A stretch of 64,000 nucleotides of DNA. It comes from JALHVH01 sp964585685 (GTDB lineage: Bacteria > Acidobacteriota > Aminicenantia > Aminicenantales > Saccharicenantaceae). Both the position numbers and the translations under genes were made by a program. Numbering within the stretch: the first letter of the stretch is position 1; each line of letters opens with the position of its first letter. This document shows positions 50,265-57,916 of the stretch, in pieces. A model generated the notes under the pieces. That model worked only from the letters and a program-made list of their open reading frames with translations. It had not been told where the DNA came from and searched no databases. Location of the stretch: positions 152,334-216,333 of the forward strand of contig CAZPEP010000026.1 in NCBI GenBank assembly GCA_964585685.1. Direction: 5' to 3'.

Positions 50265-53200
50265 AAAAGGGGGCCCGAACGACCATTTTCGCAGGGTTCG
50301 GCTTGTCCCTGCTCTGTCTTGTGTCGTCGCTCGTCCTTCCCACGATCATCGGACGGGATTACGACCGCAAGAGCCTCGATCGTCTGAAACGCCGCGCCCA
50401 AGCCGTCCGGGGCGAGTTCACCGAGGTCCTCACCGCCCACGATCGGCTCCTCGAACGGCTCCGCGGGGTCAATCCGGGAGATGCATCACGCCTTTTCGAA
50501 CGCCTCTCGACACTGGGGCTCGAAGAAGACACCGATGGAGTGGCCTATTACGGCCCGGACGGCCGTCTCGCCGTCTGGCTCGGGAACGCCCTCGACTTGG
50601 GAGACCATGCCCGGTCGGGGGACCTGACGGCGTTTGCCGCCGCTCGGGCGCCGTTCCTCGTCCGCGACAAGGCATCCGTCTATCTTTCCTCGGTCGAAGG
50701 CGCGCCCGGAGGCGGACACTTCGCCCTTTTTAGGCTCCTGGCCTTCATTCCCCAGTTCCAGTCGTCCTACGTCGAGCAATCCCATTTCCTGAAACCCGCC
50801 CTCCTGCGGAGGTGCGCGATCGACTACTGGAGCTTCCGCGAGGACGTCTCGGGGTTTGAACGCATATTCTCCAAGCATGGCGACGAGTTCGCAGGCGAGC
50901 CTCGCCGGGCGAACGAGATCCAAACGCTCTATTTCCCCCTCCGGGGAACCGATAAGAGGATCCTGGCCACGGTCACACTGAGCTCGCCGTCACTCACCGA
51001 GAGGCTGACGACCTTCCGCGAGGATATGCTCCTCGGGTTTTTTGCCCTGCTCATCGGCTCCCTGCTCATACTCCTCTTCGGCATCCTGTCCTCCCCCAGG
51101 TTCTTCCGCGAGAGAAGCCCCGGAGCGGTCCTATCCGTAGTCCTCCTCGCGGCCGCCCTCCGCGCCCTGTTCTTCCCCTTGAGCCGGCTCGAACGGGTGC
51201 AATCGATGTCCGTGTTCTCTCCGGCCGGGGCCGGTTTCTTCTCGATCGGAGGACTGACCCGCTCTCCCGCCGACATCTTCCTGACGTCCGCGTCGATCGC
51301 ACTCTTCGTCGGGTGCCTCATGGTTCTGGCCCGGCCCCTGCTCACCGCGGAACGGCGGCCCGCCTCTCCCCTCTTCCGCCTCCTCTCGGAGGTCGTCGCC
51401 CTTGGCTTTTCTCTTCTCCTTCTCGATCTGTTCCAGGGGGCGGTGAGGAAGCTCGTCTTCAACGCCAATGTCCCGCTCCTCCGGTTTTCCGCTCGTCCGG
51501 CGTTCCTCCTCCTCCACTTGAGCGTTCTCTTCTTTCTGGCCGCGGTCCTTGCCGCCGCCTTTCTCGCCCTCAGGACAGCCGCCGTCCGTTCGCCCGGGCC
51601 GGGGATCTCCCTCGCCCTCGCAGGCCCGGCCGCCATCGCGAATCTATATGTGACGGGCGGGCGTCTCGCCCTGTTCCCCGTGGCCGTCCAGGCCGCCCTC
51701 CTGGCCTTCGGCATGGTCCTGGCCCATGCCCCGGAAAGGGCCCGGCGGAGGGAATTCATCGCCGCCGGCCTCCTTCTCGGGACGCTCTTCATCGGCCAGG
51801 CTGCCGACCGCGCCTCGGTCCTGAGGACCCGCTCCCTCATCCAAGATTTTCTCAGGAACGTCGTGACCTCCCAGGAGGAGTGGGGAAACCTCCTCGTCCG
51901 GGAATCCATCCCGGAGATCGAAAAACGGGGCGCCTCCATATCCTCCTTCCTGAAAGAGCCCGGGTCACCCGATTTCGCCCAAGGGATCTGGGACAGGACG
52001 CTAGCGGCCCGTTTCAACTGGTATTCGGGGCTGGAGATCCTCGACGCCGAGGGCAACGCCCTTTCTCGATTCTCCCTGAACATCCCCCGCATTTATGGTC
52101 GGGAGCTCTCCCTTCCGCCGAGCCGGTCCTGGTCAGTGACGCGCCGAAGCGCCACCTCGCTCGGCAGGCAAAGGGACTTCCTGGTCGCCTACAAGGACTG
52201 GTTCGAAGGGAGCGCGCCGCTCGGCCGGACGCTTCTGTTCCTGTCCCTAGACCCCGACATGCTCCCCTTCCTCTATTCGGCCAATCCCTACTTCGAACTT
52301 CTCCGGTCCGTGTCGATCCCGTCCCTGAACGCCGTGGACTTCGGACTGGCCATCTTCGGCCCCGACGGCCGTCCGCTTACGAACCCGGGGAAGCTCTCCT
52401 CGGGGATCCCGCCCGCCGTTCTGGGACGCCTCGTCGCTCCCGGAGCCGCTTTTTGGGACTCGTTCAGGGACGGGAACAGGATATATCGTTCCTTCTATTT
52501 CCGCCACGAAGGCAAGCTCTTTTCCCTGTACACTCTCGAGAAGGGGCTTCGCGCCCGCACCGTTGAATTCCTCAAACTTCTGGCCCTTGAGGTCCTGCTG
52601 ATCCTGGCTCTCGTCCTGCCGGCCGCGCTCGCCGCCCGGCGGCTGTCGTTCCGCAACGTCTTCCGCTCGTTCTCGAACCGGGTCTACGCGTCCTTCTTCG
52701 CGGTCGCTCTGGTGCCCCTGCTCCTATTCACGATCTTCACCCGGGGGCTCTTCGACCGCATCTTCACCGGCCGCTTCGTCGAGGAGGCAGCCCTCCACGC
52801 CGGCTTCGCCCGCAGCATCATGGAGGACTTTATCTACCTCCAAGACGGGAACCGGCCGGGCCTTCCGTCGCCCCCCGAGGACCTGGTCCTCTGGGTCGCG
52901 GCCACCCTATCCAACGACGTCAACCTCTACCGGGATGCCAAGCTCCTGTCGTCGAGCCGGCGCGAGTTCTTCGACGCAGGGCTGCTGCCGGACCTGGCGG
53001 ACGGCGCGATCTATCACCGACTGGTGGTCGAAAAGGCTCCCTTCACGACCCAGAGGAAGAGGATCGGGGGGTATTCCTTCCAGACGCTCACCGTCCCCTA
53101 CGAACTCCGCGGCAGCACGTTCCTGATCTCCATGCCCTTCCCCTTCGAGAGGGAGGAGGCGGCCCGGGCCACAGGCGAGCTTGTGGAGTTCCTGTTCTTC

Positions 53201-54097
53201 CTATCGCTCCTCTTCGCCGGGCTCGTCTTCGTGTTCGCGCGCGGCATCCGGGCCATGATCGTGGTCCCGGTCCGAAAGCTCCTGGCCGGCACCCGCGAGG
53301 TCAGCCTCGGGAACCTCGACGTCGCGATCGACCATCCTTCTCGGGACGAGATGAGGACCCTGGTCGAAGGATTCAACGCCATGGTAGGGAACCTCAGAGC
53401 CCAACGTCAGGAGCTCGCCGAGATGGGCAAGAAGGTCGCCTGGGCGGAGATGGCCAGCAAAGTCGCCCACGAGATCAAGAATCCGCTCACCCCGATCCAG
53501 CTCTCGGCCGAGCATGTCCTTCGGGTCTACGAGGACCGCGACGGCGACTTCGAGAAGGCGCTCCGGGAATCCATGTCGTACATCATCGGCGAGGTGGAGC
53601 ACCTCCGGCGCGTCGCTCAGGAATTCATGGAGATCGCCCGGGACACGTCCGTCCGCAGGGACCCCTGCGACCTTCGGAGGATCGTGGACGAGACCCTCGA
53701 TCCATACCGCAAGCTCCTCTCCGCGAGGATCCGCTTCAAGGAATCCTACGAAGGGGAGACGGCGGTTTGCCTCGGTGATGAAGCCAAGCTCCGGACCGCG
53801 TTCCGGAACATCGTGACCAACGCCCTTGAGGCCATCCGGGACAAAGGCGAGATCGCGATTGCCGTCCGGCGGTCGGGACCGTCTTGGAGGATCACCGTCC
53901 GCGACACCGGGACGGGGATAACGCGAGCCGTCCTCGACAAGATCTTCGAGCCCTATTTCTCGACCAAGGAGGCCGGGACCGGGCTCGGCCTCCCCATCAC
54001 CCGGAAGATCGTCGAGGACCACGGCGGCGCCGTCCGGGTGGAGAGCGAACCGGAAAAGGGAACAACGGTTACCGTTGAGCTCCCCGCCGCTCCCTAG
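50261..54097 (+). CDS. Giant NtrY-like sensor histidine kinase with embedded multi-TM domain
   Basis: A 1278-residue membrane histidine kinase. Helix 1 is at 8-30, an extracytoplasmic domain at about 31-250, then 7-8 closely spaced helices between 255 and 515, a second extracytoplasmic domain at about 520-765, helix 770-792, helix 808-827, a third domain to about 970, helix 974-993, HAMP (about 990-1045), HisKA with phospho-accepting His1070 in VAHEIKNPLTPIQLSAEH, and a HATPase with N-box NIVTNALEAI, DTGTGI and TGLGLPITRKIVEDHGG. The catalytic core is most like NtrY. No response regulator is adjacent. GTG start overlapping the upstream stop. Confidence 0.85.
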   Translation: MKKGARTTIFAGFGLSLLCLVSSLVLPTIIGRDYDRKSLDRLKRRAQAVRGEFTEVLTAHDRLLERLRGVNPGDASRLFERLSTLGLEEDTDGVAYYGPDGRLAVWLGNALDLGDHARSGDLTAFAAARAPFLVRDKASVYLSSVEGAPGGGHFALFRLLAFIPQFQSSYVEQSHFLKPALLRRCAIDYWSFREDVSGFERIFSKHGDEFAGEPRRANEIQTLYFPLRGTDKRILATVTLSSPSLTERLTTFREDMLLGFFALLIGSLLILLFGILSSPRFFRERSPGAVLSVVLLAAALRALFFPLSRLERVQSMSVFSPAGAGFFSIGGLTRSPADIFLTSASIALFVGCLMVLARPLLTAERRPASPLFRLLSEVVALGFSLLLLDLFQGAVRKLVFNANVPLLRFSARPAFLLLHLSVLFFLAAVLAAAFLALRTAAVRSPGPGISLALAGPAAIANLYVTGGRLALFPVAVQAALLAFGMVLAHAPERARRREFIAAGLLLGTLFIGQAADRASVLRTRSLIQDFLRNVVTSQEEWGNLLVRESIPEIEKRGASISSFLKEPGSPDFAQGIWDRTLAARFNWYSGLEILDAEGNALSRFSLNIPRIYGRELSLPPSRSWSVTRRSATSLGRQRDFLVAYKDWFEGSAPLGRTLLFLSLDPDMLPFLYSANPYFELLRSVSIPSLNAVDFGLAIFGPDGRPLTNPGKLSSGIPPAVLGRLVAPGAAFWDSFRDGNRIYRSFYFRHEGKLFSLYTLEKGLRARTVEFLKLLALEVLLILALVLPAALAARRLSFRNVFRSFSNRVYASFFAVALVPLLLFTIFTRGLFDRIFTGRFVEEAALHAGFARSIMEDFIYLQDGNRPGLPSPPEDLVLWVAATLSNDVNLYRDAKLLSSSRREFFDAGLLPDLADGAIYHRLVVEKAPFTTQRKRIGGYSFQTLTVPYELRGSTFLISMPFPFEREEAARATGELVEFLFFLSLLFAGLVFVFARGIRAMIVVPVRKLLAGTREVSLGNLDVAIDHPSRDEMRTLVEGFNAMVGNLRAQRQELAEMGKKVAWAEMASKVAHEIKNPLTPIQLSAEHVLRVYEDRDGDFEKALRESMSYIIGEVEHLRRVAQEFMEIARDTSVRRDPCDLRRIVDETLDPYRKLLSARIRFKESYEGETAVCLGDEAKLRTAFRNIVTNALEAIRDKGEIAIAVRRSGPSWRITVRDTGTGITRAVLDKIFEPYFSTKEAGTGLGLPITRKIVEDHGGAVRVESEPEKGTTVTVELPAAP

Positions 54098-54149
54098 AAT
54101 TCCGGCCGGTTTTGTGAAACAATGGGCTTTCGAAGAAAGGATACTCGAT

Positions 54150-54656
54150 ATGGCCAGAGTGCTCGTGACCTACTTCAGCCGGACCGGGAACACGCGGAAG
54201 ATCGCTGAAGCCATCCACGGGGCGCTCCACGGGGAAAGCGACCTTCTGCCGCTGGACAAGGTCAAGGACCTCTCCCCCTACGTGCTCGTCTTCGTCGGCT
54301 TCCCGGTCCAGTCGCATAGCGTCCCTTACAAGGCCGAGGAATTCCTCAAGAGTGTCCCGGCCGGCAAGAAGATCGCCCTCTTCTCCACCCACAGCGCGCT
54401 CCCCGGAATAAGACTATCCGGGGAAGCCATCGAACACGCTTCCGTCCTCGTATCCAAGGCCCGGCTTCTCGGGACGTTCTCCTGCCGCGGCAAGATCTCG
54501 ATGCAGGCCCTCGAAGTCCTGAGCAAGTCTCCGGAACACGAGGCCTGGGCGGATATGGCGGCATCGGCGGGCACGCACCCGGATGAGCAGGATGTTGCCG
54601 ATGCGCGGGCCTTCGCGACATGGATCGCGACCCGCAGCGCTCACGAGCACTTCTGA
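54150..54656 (+). CDS. Flavodoxin-family protein
   Basis: A 168-residue FMN-binding flavodoxin fold. The phosphate-binding loop SRTGNTRKIAEAI is at 9-21, and a VFVGFPVQSHSVPYKAEEFLK block near 50 provides the second flavin-contacting loop. A C-terminal acidic helix (DEQDVADARAFATWI) is typical. It could carry electrons or act as an NAD(P)H-quinone-type reductase. The ATG at 54150 has AAGGA upstream; the frame back to 54075 overlaps the kinase and is rejected. Its stop is 9 bases from the convergent NIF3-like gene. Confidence 0.82.
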   Translation: MARVLVTYFSRTGNTRKIAEAIHGALHGESDLLPLDKVKDLSPYVLVFVGFPVQSHSVPYKAEEFLKSVPAGKKIALFSTHSALPGIRLSGEAIEHASVLVSKARLLGTFSCRGKISMQALEVLSKSPEHEAWADMAASAGTHPDEQDVADARAFATWIATRSAHEHF

Positions 54657-54665
54657 GACCGCGTG

Positions 54666-55631
54666 TCAGCCGGCCGCCCTCCGGATCCTCTCGAATCCGG
54701 AGACCGTCACGAATTCCAGGACACCGTCCTTTTCGATCTCGTCAAAGAGCAGGTTCAATCCCAAGGTATCGCTCGAGACGTGCCCGGCGATAACGACGTT
54801 CAGGTTGGCCTTCTTGGCCTTTTCAAGGGCCTCCTCGCCGAGATGCATGCCGACAAGCGTGCTGACCCCGGCCGCCGCGTACCGGTCGAAGATGTCCTTG
54901 GAGCCCTCCGTCCCGCCCGTCATGTCGACGAAGATCCGGCCGCACTTCCCGCCGTCCGGCCCATTGATGATCTTCGGCGCGACGTTCCGCCGGGCGGACC
55001 TCCGGTATTCCGGGATCTCCTTCAGGAGCCCGAGCAATTCTCCCAGGGTCCGCGGTTCCTTCTCCAAAAAGAGGCGCGTCAGGAAGTTCGTGACGCAGTT
55101 GTCCGCGGGCGTGTGGACGCACATCATCGGAAGGCCGAGAACCCTGGCGGCATCGACGGCCCTCTCGTGGTTGACCGGCATGATCCGTCGCTCGACCTCG
55201 CCGATCCTCTTCTCCATCAGCTGCTCGGCGACGGCGACCGGGATCCCGCAGGCGGCCAAGAGATCAGCCTGCAGACGCATCACGTCATGCAGGCGGGCCA
55301 GGGCATAGCCCTCGGGGTGGTGGGCGATGACGAGGTCGATCTTCGCGTAGCGGTCCCTGTTCAGGATATGAGCCAACAGGACCTCCCCCACCTCCATGTC
55401 GATGCCGACAATCGCGGTCCGGACCTCGACGCCCGGGTCCCCGTTGAGGATGCGGGTATCGGCGAACGGATTGAAGAGCCGGTCCCCGTCGAAATCCTCC
55501 TTCTCGCCGTCCGCAAGCTTGCCGAACCGTGCCTTTTCAGCTTCGAGGAGCCTCAGGATCTCCTCCCGGCCTCTCAGGTCGTTGGCAATCCCCGTTTCGA
55601 TCGCCTTCCAGTACAGCGCTTCCAGTCTCAT
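54666..55631 (-). CDS. NIF3-like (DUF34) metal-binding protein
   Basis: A 321-residue protein resembling the NIF3/YbgI family of di-metal proteins. Candidate metal motifs: an AHHPEG block near residue 104 and GHVSSDTLG near 287. The N-terminus (residues 1-60) is helical and unusual. The middle, with MCVHTPADNCVTNFL and a GKCGRIFVDMTGGTEGSKD segment, matches proteins annotated as NGG1p-interacting factor NIF3 in anaerobes. Function is unsettled even for the family. The ATG at 55631 has GGAGGAAACG upstream, located inside the overlapping upstream gene. Confidence 0.7.
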   Translation of the reverse strand: MRLEALYWKAIETGIANDLRGREEILRLLEAEKARFGKLADGEKEDFDGDRLFNPFADTRILNGDPGVEVRTAIVGIDMEVGEVLLAHILNRDRYAKIDLVIAHHPEGYALARLHDVMRLQADLLAACGIPVAVAEQLMEKRIGEVERRIMPVNHERAVDAARVLGLPMMCVHTPADNCVTNFLTRLFLEKEPRTLGELLGLLKEIPEYRRSARRNVAPKIINGPDGGKCGRIFVDMTGGTEGSKDIFDRYAAAGVSTLVGMHLGEEALEKAKKANLNVVIAGHVSSDTLGLNLLFDEIEKDGVLEFVTVSGFERIRRAAG

Positions 55632-56196
55632 CGTTTCCTCCTGTCAGGATCCGTGCGATCAGGTCTCCGGCTTCCCGAGCGAGGGCTCCGGCCAAGCGTT
55701 CAGAGCGGGCGCTCTCGTCCGCATCCCCCCGGCCCGCGTCCTCGAGGATGGCCGCCCGATAGAGCTTGAGCCGGGCCGTTTCGATCGCGGCCAGGGCGTC
55801 GGCCAGGCCCTGGAGCAAAGCTCCGCTTGGACCCTCCTGCATCGGGACGCAGGCAAGTCCCAGGGCCAAGACGCCCTGGGCCGCGCCAAGGTCCGCTGCC
55901 GCGCGGCATAGGCTCGGGCTCAGGGAGCCGAACGACCCGCTCTCGATGATCCCGGGGGTGGAGGAGGGGCACCGGCGGACGATCTCTTCCAGGGCGATGA
56001 TCCCTTCGACCTGGGAGAGACCCGCAGGTCTCAAGGCTGATAGCAATTTCTCCAACTCGCGGGAAAGAGCACGGGGGACGCCCGGGCCGGGAGGCTGTTT
56101 GACGCCCGCGGCAGGGATCGCCTGCCCGGCGAATTCCCTAAAGGCTTCCTTAAAGGCCCTCTCGGACGCGGTCAATGCGTATCTCATCGCGCTCAT
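55537..56196 (-). CDS. Acyl-CoA-dehydrogenase-like fragment or mini-protein overlapping NIF3 gene
   Basis: A 219-residue frame. The start (YALTASERAFKEAFREFAGQAIPA) looks like the N-terminal helical domain of acyl-CoA dehydrogenases, and ETARLKLYRAAILEDAG near residue 150 resembles their C-terminal helical domain. The central beta domain and the catalytic Glu region are missing, and total length is just over half of a normal enzyme. It could be a decayed gene or a helical-only derivative. The last 95 bases overlap the NIF3-like gene; that tail is charged, low in structure and probably read-through after loss of an original stop. No ribosome binding site is visible. Confidence 0.55.
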   Translation of the reverse strand: MSAMRYALTASERAFKEAFREFAGQAIPAAGVKQPPGPGVPRALSRELEKLLSALRPAGLSQVEGIIALEEIVRRCPSSTPGIIESGSFGSLSPSLCRAAADLGAAQGVLALGLACVPMQEGPSGALLQGLADALAAIETARLKLYRAAILEDAGRGDADESARSERLAGALAREAGDLIARILTGGNDETGSAVLEGDRNGDCQRPERPGGDPEAPRS

Positions 56197-56231
56197 GTTA
56201 GATCGCAGGACGACCCGAATCAAGAGGCTAT

Positions 56232-56260
56232 TTGACAGAAGTTCCGGATTTCGATAAATA
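56232..56260 (+). promoter_or_regulatory. Leaderless-type promoter of the YHS gene
   Basis: TTGACA (56232-56237), 17 bases, TAAATA (56255-56260). The ATG at 56268 is 7 bases past the -10 box, exactly where transcription should start. The in-frame TTG at 56232 is the -35 box and cannot be the start codon. Confidence 0.65.
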
Positions 56261-56267
56261 TCTCTGT

Positions 56268-56570
56268 ATGTTCCTCTTCACGGGGCTGTTCCGCCTCCTG
56301 TTCATCGCCCTCGTCCTCTATGTCATCTTAGCCGCCGTGAGATTCTTCCAAGCCATCGGGAAACCGCCCGGCGAGCGGAGGCGCCCGCCGACACTGGGGG
56401 GAACCATGGTCAAGGACGAATACTGCGAAATTTATCTGCCCCGCGAGGAAGCCATCCGGGAGGTGCACGGCGGAAAGGAATATTTCTTTTGCTCCCGGGA
56501 ATGCCGGGACGGGTTTACGAAGAAAGCGGAGGCGGAGGGAACGTCCGGGCGGCCCGAACCCAAATCCTAG
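56268..56570 (+). CDS. Membrane-anchored YHS/TRASH-like metal-binding protein
   Basis: A 100-residue protein: one membrane helix at residues 3-26, a basic linker (PPGERRRPPT), then a small YHS-like domain with MVKDEYCEIYLPREEAIREVHGGKEYFFCSRECRDGF split across residues 45-82. Cysteines at about 51, 73 and 77 fit a C...C-x3-C metal site as in YHS/TRASH domains that sense or carry copper or other soft metals. Very likely leaderless. Its TAG overlaps the acylphosphatase stop in a palindromic CTAG. Confidence 0.75.
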   Translation: MFLFTGLFRLLFIALVLYVILAAVRFFQAIGKPPGERRRPPTLGGTMVKDEYCEIYLPREEAIREVHGGKEYFFCSRECRDGFTKKAEAEGTSGRPEPKS

Positions 56571-56842
56571 AATTCGATCCGGAAACCACCCGATTCCCCG
56601 GTCGGTTCTTCCCAGCGGAGCTCTAAGTCCTCTACCCGGGCCATGATGGGGCCTTCTCGGAGCCGCTCCGCGAAGCTCTCCAGGGCCTCCTTTTCCCCTT
56701 CCGCCAGCACCTCGACGCGGCCATCCGAGAGATTCCGGACCCACCCCGAAACCGACAGCGCTCCGGCCAACTTTTGGACAAAATAACGATAGGCAACGCC
56801 CTGAACCCGACCGGAAGCGAAGCCGTGAAATCGCGCGCGCAC
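56567..56842 (-). CDS. acyP: Acylphosphatase
   Basis: A 91-residue protein of normal family length that hydrolyses acyl phosphates. The active-site block GRVQGVAYRYF holds the catalytic Arg, and SGWVRNLSDGRVEVLAEGE contains the catalytic Asn; the rest follows the alpha/beta ferredoxin-like fold. The GTG at 56842 is the start: a promoter (TTGAAG 56884-56889, 18 bases, TAGAAT 56860-56865, minus strand) begins transcription about 11 bases before it. The longer frame to 56986 runs through this promoter and into the repeat. Confidence 0.85.
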   Translation of the reverse strand: MRARFHGFASGRVQGVAYRYFVQKLAGALSVSGWVRNLSDGRVEVLAEGEKEALESFAERLREGPIMARVEDLELRWEEPTGESGGFRIEF

Positions 56843-56904
56843 AATGCCCTGCCTGAACGATTCTAGCCCAACCCCGGCCTCGACTTCAATCAACCCATTT
56901 GACT

Positions 56905-57031
56905 CCCCGGGCTTTGGAGTCCTCATGCGCGAAGCGAATGAGGGCGGTCTGAAGCCCGGGGTAGGCTCAGGGTTGACCCCGAACAAGCCCCGGTCCGGGC
57001 CTTGCCAGGACCGGGAAGTCGAGGGGTTGAC
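56905..57031. repeat. Structured intergenic repeat, copy 2
   Basis: The 68-base core (56964-57031) matches copy 1 at 48174-48241 with few differences. Within it, CCCGGTCC and GGACCGGG pair perfectly. Upstream, CCCCGGGCTT (56905-56914) and AAGCCCGGGG (56952-56961) form a 10-bp inverted repeat that encloses a second one, CCTCAT (56921-56926) and ATGAGG (56938-56943), around a GCGCGAAGCGA loop shared with copy 1. The core's terminal TTGAC forms most of the thiD -35 box. Confidence 0.7.
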
Positions 57032-57056
57032 ACGGGACCGGAACGGCCCCTACAAT
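57027..57056 (+). promoter_or_regulatory. Promoter of thiD, overlapping repeat copy 2
   Basis: TTGACA (57027-57032), 18 bases, TACAAT (57051-57056). Start point near 57063, about 10 bases before the ATG at 57073. No TPP riboswitch fits in this short leader. Confidence 0.65.
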
Positions 57057-57072
57057 CACGGGCGGTAGACAA

Positions 57073-57876
57073 ATGATGCGGACTCTGCTTTCCATCGCCG
57101 GATACGATCCCTCTGGAGGGGCAGGGGCGATCCTCGACGTCGGGGTCTTCGGGGCCCTGGGATTTCACGGCGCGGCCGTCCTCACGTCCCTCACCGTCCA
57201 GAACACCCGCACGGTCCGGAGGGTCATCCCCTTCCCCGCCCGGACGGTGATCGATCAGTACAACGGGCTGGCCCGCGACATGAGCTTCGCTGGCATCAAG
57301 GTCGGGATGCTCGGCTCGCGCTCCATCGTCCCGGCGCTCGGACGGATCCTGGCCGGACACCCGGAGATCCCCAGAGTGGTCGATCCCGTCCTGAGGGCGA
57401 GTTCGGGAGCCCGCCTCTTCGAAAAGAGCGGACTGTCGGCCCTGCTCCGGGTCCTTCGCGGTCACGCGTCCCTCCTCACCCCGAACATGGAGGAAGCTTC
57501 CGAGATCGCCGGAATGATGGTCCGGACGCCGGAGGACATGAGGGAAGCCGCCCGGGCGATCTTCGGGATAACCCAGGTCCCGTGCTTGGTCAAGGGAGGT
57601 CACCTGGACAAGAGCGCCGTCAACATCCTTTTCGACGGCCGGCGGACGGCCGTTTTCGGGCACGAAAAACTCGCCCGGGACGTCCACGGGACCGGGTGCT
57701 TCCTCTCCTCGGCCATCCTCGGCCACCTCGCCAAAGGACGCTCTCTGGAGAAGGCCTGCGGCCTTGCGGCCGACATGGTCCACGCGGCCATCCTCGAGTC
57801 CATCAGGCCCGGAAAAGGCCGGCGCGTATTCCGATCTTCCCCCGGACAGCCGGGCTCACGGCCAAGGAAGGCCTAG
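57073..57876 (+). CDS. thiD: Hydroxymethylpyrimidine/phosphomethylpyrimidine kinase
   Basis: A 267-residue ribokinase-fold kinase of thiamine synthesis and salvage. Landmarks: SIAGYDPSGGAG near residue 7 (usually SIAGSDSSGGAG), VGMLGS near 77, VVDPVLRASSGA near 98, LTPNMEEA near 139, VKGGH near 179 and the anion-hole/catalytic HGTGCFLSSAI near 210. Tyr for Ser and Ala-Ile-Leu-Asp for the usual GIQAD are variations. The Pro/Arg-rich C-terminus (245-267) is extra. No other thi gene is near. ATG at 57073 or 57076. Confidence 0.87.
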   Translation: MMRTLLSIAGYDPSGGAGAILDVGVFGALGFHGAAVLTSLTVQNTRTVRRVIPFPARTVIDQYNGLARDMSFAGIKVGMLGSRSIVPALGRILAGHPEIPRVVDPVLRASSGARLFEKSGLSALLRVLRGHASLLTPNMEEASEIAGMMVRTPEDMREAARAIFGITQVPCLVKGGHLDKSAVNILFDGRRTAVFGHEKLARDVHGTGCFLSSAILGHLAKGRSLEKACGLAADMVHAAILESIRPGKGRRVFRSSPGQPGSRPRKA

Positions 57877-57916
57877 AGGGGGCGGGCGGCGGGCCGGGGA
57901 CCCCGCAGGCCTCGGC

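Noticed and set aside
57032..57072. TPP riboswitch upstream of thiD
   Set aside because: The promoter leaves only about 10 bases of leader, and the conserved CUGAGA/ACCUGA elements are absent.
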